A stretch of DNA of 64,000 nt from Flavobacterium frigidimaris (GCA_900129595.1 FQWG01000019.1:52589-116588); one strand, 5' to 3'; shown: positions 1-8,343, counted from the first letter of the stretch. Numbers and translations are program-made. The notes: generated from the sequence alone by a model not told the origin.

Positions 1-471
1 CGAATTAATTCCGTTTTCATCCATTTGAACCACTTGCCAGTCTTCAAGAATTTTAGCTCCTGAATTTTCATAGAACTTCACAGCGGGAGTATTCCAGGCC
101 AGAACATTCCAGTCTATTCTTCGCACGTTATCTCGCTTTCCTTGTTTCATTATTTCAGAATAAAGTGCAGATCCTAAACCTGTCCCGCGCATTTTTTCTT
201 TAACAACCAAATCCTCAAGATGTATTGTTTTTCCTTTCCAGGTAGAATATCTGTAATAGTACAATGCGATTCCAACAATTTCTTTATTACTTAATTCATC
301 TTCAATCTCTGCAACAAATACATGAAATAACGGTTTTTCGCCAAAGCCATCACGTACTAAATCGTCAACAGTTATAACAACAGCTTCAGGTTCATTTTCG
401 AATATTGCCAACTCCTGTATTAATCCCAAAACCGATTTCATGTCTTCAGGATTTCCTTTTCTAATATTCAT
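1..471 (-). CDS. GNAT family N-acetyltransferase (3' end cut by window edge)
   Basis: The frame runs on the minus strand from ATG at 471 to the left edge, 157 codons with no stop, so the C-terminus is missing. The protein begins MNIRKGNPEDMKSVLGLIQE. It carries the acetyl-CoA pyrophosphate-binding motif RGTGLG at residues 95-100, after the strand IHLEDLVV, and the usual later GNAT segment WNTPAVKFYENSGAK at about 126-140. The overall pattern resembles the small-amine (spermidine/spermine-type) acetyltransferases, but the substrate cannot be read from sequence. An in-frame stop lies just upstream of the ATG. It is transcribed divergently from fbp. Confidence 0.8.
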   Translation of the reverse strand, partial: MNIRKGNPEDMKSVLGLIQELAIFENEPEAVVITVDDLVRDGFGEKPLFHVFVAEIEDELSNKEIVGIALYYYRYSTWKGKTIHLEDLVVKEKMRGTGLGSALYSEIMKQGKRDNVRRIDWNVLAWNTPAVKFYENSGAKILEDWQVVQMDENGINS

Positions 472-667
472 ATTATGTCATTTTATTTTATTCCGGAATA
501 TAGTGTTGCCTTTTTTTAGCTCAAAAATTCTTTGTACGAATTTCTTGTAAGGGCAATTCATATATTCTTATTATTAAGCGTTTATTCGCTAAAAATCTAT
601 TTTTTTATTCGGTACTTACTGTCTTTAATTAGCAAATATACAATAGTGTCAAACTAACAAAATAATT

Positions 668-700
668 TTTGAATCATTCTCACAAAAAAAGCGATATTTG
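668..700 (+). promoter_or_regulatory. Putative flavobacterial promoter of fbp
   Basis: TTTG at 668-671, a 21-nt spacer and GATATTTG at 693-700 match the Flavobacterium consensus (TTTG, 17-23 nt, TAnnTTTG) with one mismatch in the -7 box. Initiation near 707 would give a leader of about 27 nt before the fbp start codon. Confidence 0.5.
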
Positions 701-733
701 TGACTTATAATCAAAAACTACAACGATATAGCA

Positions 734-1741
734 ATGGAAGAACGCAATAAAACACTAGGAGAGTTTATTATTGAGAACCAAAAAGCATTTCAGTATTCGT
801 CGGGAGAGCTTTCCCGAATTATCAACTCTATACGTTTGGCGGCAAAAGTCGTAAACTATAAAGTCAACAAAGCCGGATTGGTGGATATTATTGGCGCCGT
901 AGGCGAACAAAATATCCAGGGAGAAGACCAGCAAAAATTAGATGTGTATGCAAACGAAGTATTTATCCAGACGTTAATAAACCGTGAGATTGTCTGTGGT
1001 ATTGCTTCAGAAGAGAACGACGAATTTATTACTGTCAAGGGGAGCGACAACAGTAATAATAATAAGTACGTGATCTTGATGGATCCGCTTGACGGATCCT
1101 CAAACATTGATGTAAATGTTTCTCTTGGGACTATTTTTTCTGTTTTCAGAAGAATTACACCAATAGGAACCCCGGTAACAAGCGAGGATTTTTTACAACC
1201 GGGAATCAATCAAGTTGCAGCAGGTTATGTAATTTATGGAACTTCGACCATGTTGGTGTATACTACAGGTCATGGCGTAAATGGTTTTACACTGAATCCG
1301 GCGATCGGAACATTTTATTTGTCACATCCTAATATGAAATTTCCGGAAAACGGAAATATCTATTCGGTAAACGAGGGAAATTATGTTCATTTTCCGCAAG
1401 GTGTAAAAAATTACATTAAATATTGCCAGAGAGAAGAAGAAGACAGACCTTATACGTCAAGGTATATTGGAAGTCTCGTATCTGATTTTCATAGAAATAT
1501 GATCAAAGGCGGAATTTATTTGTATCCAACAAGCTCAAAAGCACCAAAAGGAAAGTTGCGTTTGTTGTATGAATGCAACCCAATGGCGTTTATTGCAGAA
1601 CAGGCAGGAGGAAAAGCAACAGATGGTTTTGGAAGAATTATGGAAATCCAGCCAACTGAATTACACGAAAGAGTTCCTTTTTTCTGCGGCAGTTATAATA
1701 TGGTAGAAAAAGCGGAGCAGTTTATGGCGGAAGCTTTATAG
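734..1741 (+). CDS. fbp: Class I fructose-1,6-bisphosphatase
   Basis: This enzyme hydrolyses fructose 1,6-bisphosphate to fructose 6-phosphate in gluconeogenesis, in the cytosol. At 335 aa it has the usual class I length. The metal-binding signature DPLDGSSNID is at residues 117-126, preceded by the acidic SEENDE stretch (about 92-97). The substrate-binding segment GKLRLLYECNPMAFIAEQAG lies near the C-terminus. The gene stands alone, with a promoter-like element at 668-700 and a palindromic terminator at 1778-1820, so it is probably monocistronic. The ATG at 734 is the only start that gives the conserved N-terminus. Confidence 0.96.
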   Translation: MEERNKTLGEFIIENQKAFQYSSGELSRIINSIRLAAKVVNYKVNKAGLVDIIGAVGEQNIQGEDQQKLDVYANEVFIQTLINREIVCGIASEENDEFITVKGSDNSNNNKYVILMDPLDGSSNIDVNVSLGTIFSVFRRITPIGTPVTSEDFLQPGINQVAAGYVIYGTSTMLVYTTGHGVNGFTLNPAIGTFYLSHPNMKFPENGNIYSVNEGNYVHFPQGVKNYIKYCQREEEDRPYTSRYIGSLVSDFHRNMIKGGIYLYPTSSKAPKGKLRLLYECNPMAFIAEQAGGKATDGFGRIMEIQPTELHERVPFFCGSYNMVEKAEQFMAEAL

Positions 1742-1777
1742 TATTCAGTGACAGTCTCAGATTGAACTATAAGTAGA

Positions 1778-1820
1778 AAACCCGACAGATTTTTGAAATT
1801 TCAAATCTGTCGGGTTTATT
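1778..1820 (+). terminator. Palindromic terminator/repeat after fbp (CCCGACAG family)
   Basis: The 15-nt arms AAACCCGACAGATTT (1778-1792) and AAATCTGTCGGGTTT (1803-1817) are perfect complements around a 10-nt loop. The A-rich and T-rich ends make it plausible in both directions, between fbp and the convergent TerB-like gene. The same sequence family recurs at 34397, 51151 and 62978. Confidence 0.8.
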
Positions 1821-1878
1821 TATTTTAGCTAAACTGTTTACTGTGACTGAAAACTGCCACTGAAAACGGAATACTTTC

Positions 1879-2310
1879 TTACTTGTTCATGTTTTCCATT
1901 TCGAAAAGGAAAGTATCCAAATCTACTTTTTTATCTACTAAAGACAATGCTTTTGATACAATGTAATTTACGTTTCCAGGAGTAAAACCTAATGCCAATC
2001 CCATACGGGTTAACATTACTTCCTGCTGATCTCCTAAATGATGGTCTACGTGCACCATTCTCGCTAAATCAAACAAACGCTCTAAACGCTGTGTATATAA
2101 ATAAGGAGGATTTATTGCATGTTTCCAAGGATCTGTAAGGATTTCATTGTATTCGTCTTCCGAAATTTCTAATCTGGAAGCTAATTTATTTAAGAAGTCT
2201 TTTTCTTCTAAACTTACTTTGCCGTCAGCAAAAGCTACACGAACAATGGCAGAGAAATGACCTCTGTTTCTTTCTTTGAATTCGTTATCAAATAATTCTG
2301 AAAATGGCAT
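1879..2310 (-). CDS. TerB-like (tellurite-resistance TerB family) protein
   Basis: An all-helical 143-aa soluble protein starting MPFSELFDNEFKERNRGHFS, with the TerB/DjlA-type segment VRVAFADGKVSLEEKDFLNK, in which acidic residues (ADGKVSLEE) typically bind divalent metal. The family is broadly distributed; despite the name a role in tellurite resistance cannot be assumed. An upstream in-frame TTG at 2334 would add eight residues. I prefer the ATG at 2310 because a TATCTTTG promoter box covers 2339-2332, so the TTG would sit inside the promoter. It converges with fbp. Confidence 0.75.
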   Translation of the reverse strand: MPFSELFDNEFKERNRGHFSAIVRVAFADGKVSLEEKDFLNKLASRLEISEDEYNEILTDPWKHAINPPYLYTQRLERLFDLARMVHVDHHLGDQQEVMLTRMGLALGFTPGNVNYIVSKALSLVDKKVDLDTFLFEMENMNK

Positions 2311-2331
2311 AATTTGTTGATTTTTATATGG

Positions 2332-2339
2332 CAAAGATA
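2332..2339 (-). promoter_or_regulatory. -7 box (TATCTTTG) upstream of the TerB-like gene
   Basis: An exact TAnnTTTG match on the minus strand, 21 nt before the ATG at 2310. I see no clear TTG box at the right distance, so the promoter is only half supported. It helps rule out the TTG start at 2334. Confidence 0.4.
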
Positions 2340-2480
2340 ATTTTTATTTTAAATTATTAATTTTAATTTTCTCATAAAATTTAACTTATTTTTATTCCTT
2401 CATTTACGCTGTGTCCTCTTTAGTTTTTCAAAATAAATCGTAAGTTTACAGCCCCTAATCATTTTAATAGTAGTACCCGT

Positions 2481-3074
2481 ATGTCAGAATTTTGGATTTA
2501 TTTTCAAATAGGATTAAAGCACGTTTTAGATATTCATGCTTATGATCATGTTCTTTTTTTAATTGCGTTAACAACTCCTTATTTGTTTAAAGACTGGAAA
2601 CGTATTTTGCTTTTAGTTACTGTTTTTACAATTGGCCATACTTTGGCTTTGTTACTTTCAGTTTTTGGAATCATAGCAATAAAAGTGAATACTGTTGAAT
2701 TTTTAATTCCAATCACAATTTTAATAACCGCGGTCTTTAATCTTTTTACAGCAGGGAAAGCGTCAAAGAATGACGGATTGAATTTAGTGTTTTTTGTAAC
2801 GTTGTTTTTTGGAATAATTCACGGACTTGGATTCTCCAATTATTTCAAGACGATTTTAGGAGGCTCACCTGGTTCAAAATTACTACCTTTAGGCGAATTT
2901 GCTTTGGGAATCGAAGCAGCTCAGTTAGTTGTAGTCTTTGTGGTTTTGATAGTATCCTATATTGTACAGACCGTATTTCGTTTTTCAAAACGCGATTGGG
3001 CACTCGTAATGTCGGCTTTTGTTATAGGAGTAGTAGTTCCTATGATTATCGAAAGCCCAATTTGGAACAGATAA
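2481..3074 (+). CDS. HupE/UreJ family membrane protein
   Basis: An integral inner-membrane protein of 197 aa with about five to six hydrophobic segments. Conserved His-rich motifs include HAYDHVLFLIAL (about 18-29), FTIGHTLALLLS (about 50-61) and IIHGLGFSNYF (about 112-122), the pattern of the HupE/UreJ family. Some members are implicated in nickel or cobalt uptake for hydrogenase or urease, but neither enzyme is encoded here, so the substrate is open. It is followed 5 nt later by the dCMP deaminase gene and probably shares its transcript with that gene and the protease. Confidence 0.8.
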   Translation: MSEFWIYFQIGLKHVLDIHAYDHVLFLIALTTPYLFKDWKRILLLVTVFTIGHTLALLLSVFGIIAIKVNTVEFLIPITILITAVFNLFTAGKASKNDGLNLVFFVTLFFGIIHGLGFSNYFKTILGGSPGSKLLPLGEFALGIEAAQLVVVFVVLIVSYIVQTVFRFSKRDWALVMSAFVIGVVVPMIIESPIWNR

Positions 3075-3079
3075 AATAA

Positions 3080-3511
3080 ATGGAAGAAAAAAAATTAAAT
3101 AAATACGATAAGGCGTATTTGAGAATTGCCAGAGAATGGGGTTCGCTTTCGTATTGTAAACGAAAACAAGTAGGTGCGATTATCGTAAAAGACCGAATGA
3201 TTATTTCTGATGGCTACAACGGAACGCCATCCGGTTTTGAAAATTGCTGCGAAGATGAAGAAGGTTTAACGCGATGGGATGTTTTGCATGCTGAAGCAAA
3301 CGCGATCCTGAAAGTAGCCAGATCAACACAATCCTGCGAAGGAGCGACTTTGTATATTACACTTTCGCCCTGCAAAGAGTGCAGCAAATTAATACATCAG
3401 TCCGGAATAAAAAGAGTAGTGTATCAAAATGGATATCGTGATGATTCCGGAATTCAGTTTTTAATAAAAGCAGGTGTTGAAGTACAGCATATTCCTGTTT
3501 TAGAAGAGTGA
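3080..3511 (+). CDS. Deoxycytidylate (dCMP) deaminase family protein
   Basis: A zinc-dependent deaminase of 143 aa. The HAEANA motif supplies zinc ligand His70 and catalytic Glu72, and SPCKEC supplies zinc ligands Cys98 and Cys101. The segment ISDGYNGTPSGFENC (about 42-56) with an extra Cys/His insert is characteristic of dCMP deaminase/ComEB-type proteins rather than cytidine deaminase. The likely reaction is dCMP to dUMP, feeding dTMP synthesis. The stop codon overlaps the start of the next gene by one base (TGATG), which suggests translational coupling. Confidence 0.88.
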   Translation: MEEKKLNKYDKAYLRIAREWGSLSYCKRKQVGAIIVKDRMIISDGYNGTPSGFENCCEDEEGLTRWDVLHAEANAILKVARSTQSCEGATLYITLSPCKECSKLIHQSGIKRVVYQNGYRDDSGIQFLIKAGVEVQHIPVLEE

Positions 3512-5088
3512 TGAAATTGAACTCAAAATATTTGCCAATCATTATCGGAGCGACTTTTGCTCTTGGTATTGTCATCGGAAGCCTTATGAATGCTCCCGTT
3601 GATGATCAGCTGTTGGCTAAAAATTACTCAAAAACCAAGCTGAATAAACTCATTGATTTTATCAATAACGAATATGTTGACAGTATCAATACAGATTCTA
3701 TTGTAAACCTCACCGTAGACAATATCTTATCAAAATTAGATCCCCATTCTGTTTACATTCCGCCTACGGAACAAGCTGAAGTAGCTGAAAGCATGAAAGG
3801 TGATTTCGTTGGAATCGGAATCAATTTTTATATGTATAAGGATTCTGTTGCGATTATAAAACCTATTGAAAACGGACCTTCGGCGAAAGCCGGAATAAAA
3901 TCAGGAGACCGAATTTTATTTGCCGGAAAAACAAAACTATACGGCAGAAGATTGCCTTCAGATAGTTTATTCTCCAAACTAAAAGGAATTAAAGGTTCTG
4001 AAATTGAATTGACTGTCTTTAGGAAATCAGAACAAAAGAAACTGAAGTTTAAAGTAAAACGAGATATTATCCCAATAAAAAGTGTCGATGCTTCTTTGTT
4101 GCTCGATAATAAAACGGGTTACATCAAAATCAATCGTTTTGCCGAAACTACTTTTAATGAATTCAAAACCGGTTTAACAAGGCTGAAACAAAAAGGAATT
4201 GAATCGCTAATTATAGACCTTCGCGATAATGGCGGCGGCTATATGGAAGAAGCTATTGCAATTGCCGATGAGTTCTTGAAAGACAAGCAATTGATTGTTT
4301 TTACCAAAAATAAAAACGGAACCACTGAAAAAACATATGCTACAAAAGCAGGAAGTTTTGAAACTGGAAAAGTCTATGTTTTGATCAATGAAAACAGCGC
4401 CTCGGCAAGTGAGATTCTGGCCGGAGCAATTCAGGATAGTGATCGCGGAACGATTGTAGGCCGACGTTCTTTTGGAAAAGGATTGGTACAGCGCGAAATG
4501 GATTTCAATGACGGCTCGGCTGTGAGATTAACCGTGGCAAGATATTATACGCCAACCGGAAGATCGATTCAAAAGCCATATAAAAAAGGCAATGAGGAAT
4601 ATTTTAAGGAATCAGAATCCCGTATCAAATCCGGTGAGCTTTATGCAAAAGACAGCATAAAAGTAGCAGATTCTTTGAAGTTTAAAACTCCAAAAGGAAA
4701 AATTGTATACGGAGGCGGCGGAATCGTTCCGGATGTGTTTGTGCCAATGGAAGCAGAACACGGAAATGAAAATGTAGCCTATCTGATGCAGACCGGAATC
4801 GTTGGGCATTTTGTCTTCGAAGAATTAGATAAAAACAGAGACGCTTTTAAAGATCTTCATTTTAATGAGTTTTTGGATAAAATGAAAAACTCAGATGTTT
4901 ATTTTAAAAAGTTTAGAACCTATATTTTAATGACAGGTTTAGACCTGAAATTAGATAAAACCAAAGCTTTGGTGAATCGTTATATTACCGCAGAATTTGC
5001 GAGACAACTGTATGGTGAATTGTATTATTATGATGTGATCCTGAAAGAAGATGCGATGATTAAAGCAGTTTTGAGTCCAAAAAAGTAA
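3511..5088 (+). CDS. S41 family C-terminal processing peptidase with PDZ domain
   Basis: A 525-aa protease anchored or exported by an N-terminal hydrophobic segment (about 6-25, YLPIIIGATFALGIVIGSLM). A PDZ domain covers about residues 85-175 (GDFVGIGINFYM, then GPSAKAGIKSGDRI), followed by the S41 catalytic domain. The catalytic Ser lies in NSASASEILAGA (about 294-305) and the general-base Lys is K323 in RRSFGKGLVQ. The family trims or degrades periplasmic proteins from the C-terminus. The ATG at 3511 overlaps the stop of the dCMP deaminase gene; a GTG one codon earlier is possible but unnecessary. Confidence 0.93.
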   Translation: MKLNSKYLPIIIGATFALGIVIGSLMNAPVDDQLLAKNYSKTKLNKLIDFINNEYVDSINTDSIVNLTVDNILSKLDPHSVYIPPTEQAEVAESMKGDFVGIGINFYMYKDSVAIIKPIENGPSAKAGIKSGDRILFAGKTKLYGRRLPSDSLFSKLKGIKGSEIELTVFRKSEQKKLKFKVKRDIIPIKSVDASLLLDNKTGYIKINRFAETTFNEFKTGLTRLKQKGIESLIIDLRDNGGGYMEEAIAIADEFLKDKQLIVFTKNKNGTTEKTYATKAGSFETGKVYVLINENSASASEILAGAIQDSDRGTIVGRRSFGKGLVQREMDFNDGSAVRLTVARYYTPTGRSIQKPYKKGNEEYFKESESRIKSGELYAKDSIKVADSLKFKTPKGKIVYGGGGIVPDVFVPMEAEHGNENVAYLMQTGIVGHFVFEELDKNRDAFKDLHFNEFLDKMKNSDVYFKKFRTYILMTGLDLKLDKTKALVNRYITAEFARQLYGELYYYDVILKEDAMIKAVLSPKK

Positions 5089-5105
5089 TCCTTAATTTTT
5101 GTCAG

Positions 5106-5471
5106 ATGAAAATAGAAACTATTGTAAATGCTGAAATCGAACTTCTAACGGCTATTAAGAATGCGGATGTTCCAACTCTGGAAAAAATGCTGCACGATGA
5201 TTTACTGTTTAATTTACCGGACGGACAAACCATCACAAAAGAGGTTGATTTAGAATCGTATCGTTCAGGCAAAATAAAAATCGAAACACTTGAAGCTGCA
5301 GATCAAATTATTAATGTAATTGAGGATACAGCAGTGGTGAGTGTGATTATTTTGTTAAAAGGAACATATGATAATAATCCTATCGCTAATTCATTTCGTT
5401 ATATAAGAGTCTGGAGGCAATTCGGCGAAAGCCTGAAAGTAATTGCCGGAAGTTGCGTCACTCTACAGTGA
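5106..5471 (+). CDS. NTF2-like (DUF4440/SnoaL-type) protein
   Basis: A small soluble protein of 121 aa with the cone-shaped NTF2 pattern: an N-terminal helix EIELLTAIKNADVPTLEKML, then HDDLLFNLPDGQ, and the C-terminal strands RYIRVWRQFGESLKVIAGSC. No signal peptide is seen. Members act as small-molecule-binding proteins or enzymes of unknown substrate, and nothing here fixes a function. It follows the protease gene by 17 nt and may be cotranscribed. Two further DUF4440-type domains lie at 45.2-47.2 kb. Confidence 0.75.
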   Translation: MKIETIVNAEIELLTAIKNADVPTLEKMLHDDLLFNLPDGQTITKEVDLESYRSGKIKIETLEAADQIINVIEDTAVVSVIILLKGTYDNNPIANSFRYIRVWRQFGESLKVIAGSCVTLQ

Positions 5472-5547
5472 AATAATAATAATTATTTAAAAGATAATGT
5501 AATAGATCTTATCTAAAAGGAACGAGATTTACATTTAAAATATATAC

Positions 5548-5859
5548 ATGAAAAATCTAAAAAGAATAAGTTTTCTGGTCGTACTAATGATATTTGTCAT
5601 CTCTTGTGCTGGTATGAAAGATAAAAATACGATTTCAGGAAAAGTAGAATCTATAGAGAATGGAAAAGACGGTTACACGGCTAAAATTAATACCGCTAAA
5701 AATGAGGTTTATTTTGCCACTGTAAGTATTGTAAATGTGGGCGGACCACAAAACTACAAAAGATTTAAAGAAGGTGATGAAGTCTCAGTAAAAGGAGAAA
5801 TCTGGAAAACAGATACAGAGAAGCATATCACAGTAAAGGAAATTGTTTCAGTAAAATAG
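5548..5859 (+). CDS. Small lipoprotein, unknown function
   Basis: A 103-aa protein with a typical type II signal peptide ending in FVISC, so Cys20 would be lipidated. The mature part has alternating strands (NTISGKVESIENGKDGYTAKI, GDEVSVKGEIWKTDT, HITVKEIV), suggesting a small OB-fold-like beta barrel. That fold is inferred from the residue pattern only. I do not recognise a named family. Confidence 0.7.
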   Translation: MKNLKRISFLVVLMIFVISCAGMKDKNTISGKVESIENGKDGYTAKINTAKNEVYFATVSIVNVGGPQNYKRFKEGDEVSVKGEIWKTDTEKHITVKEIVSVK

Positions 5860-5869
5860 AAATAAAGAG

Positions 5870-5951
5870 TTCAGCCATATAAGTTATATAAGTCCATTTA
5901 ATCTATGCGCAAAGCATGTTTATATTAACTTATATAACTTATATGGTTGAA
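5870..5951. repeat. Intergenic inverted repeat, CATATAAGTTATATAAGT family
   Basis: The left arm contains CCATATAAGTTATATAAGT and the right arm is its complement (ACTTATATAACTTATATGG), separated by about 35 nt. Related arms occur at 20047-20080, 33131-33156 and 51104-51283. It sits between convergent genes and has no coding potential. Confidence 0.7.
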
Positions 5952-5970
5952 TAATTTTATAGTGAATTTT

Positions 5971-6576
5971 TTATCGAATACTATCGTGAGCATGAGTTTG
6001 TACGCCGTTATTCCATAAAGTAAGAATATCTGTGGCAACAGCAGCACCACTTCCGGCAGCAATTGCCAGTTGGCTTCTCCATCCGGCTAAAGTTCCAATA
6101 ACGTAAATACCATCGGTTACTTTATGATCGTTGTTTTTAAGCTGAATACGCTGTTTTTCGGGCAAGGCTTTTTTATGTGGTTCAATATAGTGCATCAGAC
6201 CTTCGATGTCAAAAGTATTGGCTGAACCAATCCCTACAACGATATTTTTTGTTTGGTATGAGTTTTTGTTTGTAGTAACAGTAAATTCAGGATAAGAACC
6301 TTCAATTTTAATTACTTTCTCATTTGGAATCTGAGTAATATGCGGATAAGTCACGGCTAAATCCTGCGTGCTTTCTTCCAGTAAATCAGCACCTAATTTG
6401 CCTGGTGTTATTCCGTAAGCGTTGTAGAAAATTGCCTCCTGTAAAGAGGAACTTTTTTGGTGTGTAAAAATTCCGATTTTTTTATCGGTAACAAAAGCTT
6501 TGTTTTTAGCTGATCCTAAAACGAGAGCACAAGACATGCCAGAAACGCCTCCGCCAATTATTAAAACGTCAAACAT
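5971..6576 (-). CDS. Short FAD-dependent oxidoreductase (thioredoxin reductase-like)
   Basis: The protein opens with a dinucleotide-binding motif, DVLIIGGGVSGMSCALVLG (residues 3-21). It ends with a flavin-binding segment, TDGIYVIGTLAGWRSQLAIA (about 154-173), typical of thioredoxin-reductase-like proteins. At 201 aa it is about two thirds of the usual length: the central NAD(P)H domain and the CxxC redox pair are absent. Short proteins with this architecture exist and may use another electron partner. It lies 3 nt downstream of a small membrane-protein gene and is probably cotranscribed with it. Confidence 0.8.
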   Translation of the reverse strand: MFDVLIIGGGVSGMSCALVLGSAKNKAFVTDKKIGIFTHQKSSSLQEAIFYNAYGITPGKLGADLLEESTQDLAVTYPHITQIPNEKVIKIEGSYPEFTVTTNKNSYQTKNIVVGIGSANTFDIEGLMHYIEPHKKALPEKQRIQLKNNDHKVTDGIYVIGTLAGWRSQLAIAAGSGAAVATDILTLWNNGVQTHAHDSIR

Positions 6577-6579
6577 ATA

Positions 6580-6780
6580 TTATCTGCCGTTTGTTTTTTC
6601 TTCGATTCTTTTAGAAATTCTAAAAATCAAAAGAATCAATACGGCGCAAAATGAAGCTGCAATTCCAATAAAAGCAACTACACTATCTCCCTGAAAAGGA
6701 TTTTTGAAGTCTAGCAACGTAATATTAAAAACAATTAAAGCTAATGCCAGAAGCACTAAGATGGAAGTAAAGATTTTCAT
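6580..6780 (-). CDS. Small two-helix membrane protein, unknown
   Basis: A 66-aa protein with two hydrophobic helices (about 4-24 and 35-54) and a basic C-terminal tail (RISKRIEEKTNGR). It has a good ATG start and is followed after 3 nt by the flavoprotein gene, so the two are probably one transcript. I recognise no named family. The regular membrane topology and tight spacing argue that it is a real gene. Confidence 0.6.
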   Translation of the reverse strand: MKIFTSILVLLALALIVFNITLLDFKNPFQGDSVVAFIGIAASFCAVLILLIFRISKRIEEKTNGR

Positions 6781-6888
6781 AATGGTTGTTTATTTGCCTA
6801 AAATAATAAAGTAAAACCTTTAGATGTTAAAAAATATCCTCAAGTCGTATTTTAGAAATTTTATGGGGTAAATTTATAAAAATAAATG

Positions 6889-7467
6889 TTAGACAAACAA
6901 ACCTTTAACATTAGCGGCAAATAATTTAACAGCAATCGCTAAAAGTATCACTCCAAATGTCTTACGAACCACGCCAAGTCCGTTTTCTCCTAATAAAGTT
7001 TCTATTTTTTTAGAGGATTTCAAAACAATATAAACCAATATGATATTTAAGATTATGGCAATTATAATATTAATGGTGTGAAATTGAGATCGTAAGGAAA
7101 GTAAAGTCGTCATAGTTCCTGCTCCGGCAATTAACGGAAATGCTAAAGGAACGATAGAAGCAGATCCCGGTTCTTCGTCACGATAGATTCTGATGCCTAA
7201 AATCATTTCTAAAGCAAGGAAAAACAATACAAAAGAACCTGCAACGGCAAACGAGTGAACATCAATGCCTATCAGGCTCAGGAAGCCTTCTCCAACAAAA
7301 AGAAAAACAATCATTATAAGTCCCGCAACAATCGAAGCCTTCTCAGATTCGATATGTCCGACTTTTGCCCTTAAATTCACAATAATAGGAATCGACCCTA
7401 CAATATCAATTACAGCAAAAAGAACCATTCCAACAGTAATTATCTCTTTAAAGTCGATTTCTAGCAT
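6889..7467 (-). CDS. MarC family integral membrane protein
   Basis: A 192-aa protein with about six transmembrane helices. The conserved MarC/UPF0056 features are visible: the N-terminal LFAVIDIVGSIPIIVNL (about 16-32), the SIVPLAFPLIAGAGTMTTLL motif (about 104-123) and the C-terminal LLAIAVKLFAANVKGLF. The molecular function of the family is unknown; the old link to multiple antibiotic resistance was not upheld. Transcription probably starts from a TACCTTTG box at 7507-7500. Confidence 0.9.
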   Translation of the reverse strand: MLEIDFKEIITVGMVLFAVIDIVGSIPIIVNLRAKVGHIESEKASIVAGLIMIVFLFVGEGFLSLIGIDVHSFAVAGSFVLFFLALEMILGIRIYRDEEPGSASIVPLAFPLIAGAGTMTTLLSLRSQFHTINIIIAIILNIILVYIVLKSSKKIETLLGENGLGVVRKTFGVILLAIAVKLFAANVKGLFV

Positions 7468-7499
7468 ATTACTTTGATTTTAAGCGTTTAAAATTTTTG

Positions 7500-7507
7500 C
7501 AAAGGTA
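7500..7507 (-). promoter_or_regulatory. -7 box (TACCTTTG) upstream of the MarC gene
   Basis: An exact TAnnTTTG match on the minus strand, 32 nt before the MarC start codon. No convincing -33 TTG lies 17-23 nt upstream. Confidence 0.4.
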
Positions 7508-7601
7508 GATAATAAAGGTAGGTATTTTTTTAACACATTGTATTTTTGTTATAAAAACACGCTTTAAGTGTTTAAAAAGTGATATTTGTAACAAAAGATA
7601 A

Positions 7602-7704
7602 TTTAACCGCAAAGATTCGCAAAGATTTACGCAAAGTACGCAAAGGGTAAAAAAGTGATAAGCTTGTGAGATTTGTGTAAATCTTTGCGTGCCTTGTGGT
7701 TAAA
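7602..7704. repeat. Intergenic repeat of the CGCAAAG family
   Basis: The left arm has TTTAACCGCAAAG followed by further CGCAAAG units (GATTCGCAAAG, TTACGCAAAG, TACGCAAAG). The right arm carries the complement (AAATCTTTGCG ... TGGTTAAA), so the whole is an imperfect inverted repeat. A one-sided relative is at 42703-42770. The 7468-7773 intergenic region otherwise holds only the two promoter boxes listed. Confidence 0.65.
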
Positions 7705-7735
7705 TATTTAGAGTGTTTTATCTGTTTTCTTTGTC

Positions 7736-7743
7736 TATCTTTG
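7736..7743 (+). promoter_or_regulatory. -7 box (TATCTTTG) of the DUF3109 gene
   Basis: An exact TAnnTTTG box. Initiation about 7 nt downstream (near 7750) would exclude the upstream GTG at 7696 and supports ATG 7774 as the start. No clear -33 element. Confidence 0.45.
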
Positions 7744-7773
7744 CACTTTATAAATTTTCAGTATTTTATTATC

Positions 7774-8343
7774 ATGTTTCAATTAGGTAAAACCATTATT
7801 TCAGAGGATATTCTTGAAAAAGAATTTGTGTGCAACTTGTCAGCTTGTAAAGGAGCCTGCTGTGTTGATGGAGATGCGGGTGCGCCATTGAGCGAAGCGG
7901 AAACTAAAATCATGGAAGAAATTTATCCTAAAGTAAAGCCTTTTTTGCGAAAAGAAGGAATTGCTGCAATCGAAGCGCAGGGAACCTGGGTAAAAGGAAC
8001 TGATGGTGATCTTGAAACACCGCTAATCGATGAAAAAGATTGTGCTTACGTTATTTTTGACGGTAAAACTGCTCTTTGCGGAATTGAGCAAGCATACAAT
8101 CAGGGAATCATAGATTGGAAAAAACCAGTTTCCTGTCATTTATATCCAATCCGTGTAAAAGATTTTACAGAGTTTGCTGCGGTGAATTATGATAAGTGGG
8201 ATATTTGCGACGATGCCTGTTCTTTAGGTAAAGAGTTAGAAGTTCCGGTTTATAAATTTGTCAAAGAAGCTTTGATTCGTCGCTTTGGCCAGGACTGGTA
8301 TTTAGAGCTTGAAAAAGTAGCTGAAGAACTTAAAAAATCTTAA
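7774..8343 (+). CDS. DUF3109 family cysteine-rich protein
   Basis: A cytosolic 189-aa protein starting MFQLGKTIISEDILEKEFVC. Conserved cysteines occur in CNLSACKGACC (about 20-30), in the CAYVIFDG and LCGIEQAY region, in SCHLYP, and in WDICDDACSLGKE. This layout matches DUF3109, which is related to YkgJ-type cysteine-cluster proteins thought to bind metal; the function is unknown. The frame is open back to a GTG at 7696, but those residues look like translated intergenic sequence and lie upstream of the predicted transcription start, so I use ATG 7774. Confidence 0.85.
   Translation: MFQLGKTIISEDILEKEFVCNLSACKGACCVDGDAGAPLSEAETKIMEEIYPKVKPFLRKEGIAAIEAQGTWVKGTDGDLETPLIDEKDCAYVIFDGKTALCGIEQAYNQGIIDWKKPVSCHLYPIRVKDFTEFAAVNYDKWDICDDACSLGKELEVPVYKFVKEALIRRFGQDWYLELEKVAEELKKS

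Noticed and set aside
856..1209. 117-codon antisense frame inside fbp
   Set aside because: A shadow of the fbp reading frame. Similar antisense frames in nrdA (11498-11802), exbB (53360-53707) and queA (33849-34112) were dismissed for the same reason.
2311..2334. TTG start for the TerB-like protein, eight codons upstream
   Set aside because: The TTG overlaps a TATCTTTG promoter box, and ATG 2310 gives the conserved N-terminus.
7602..7704. Repeated CGCAAAG units resembling a short-repeat array
   Set aside because: Units are only about 7-10 nt, spacing is irregular and the whole is an inverted repeat, so it is not a CRISPR array.
7696..7773. Upstream extension of the DUF3109 protein from a GTG
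   Set aside because: The added residues are hydrophobic and unlike the family, and lie before the predicted transcription start near 7750.
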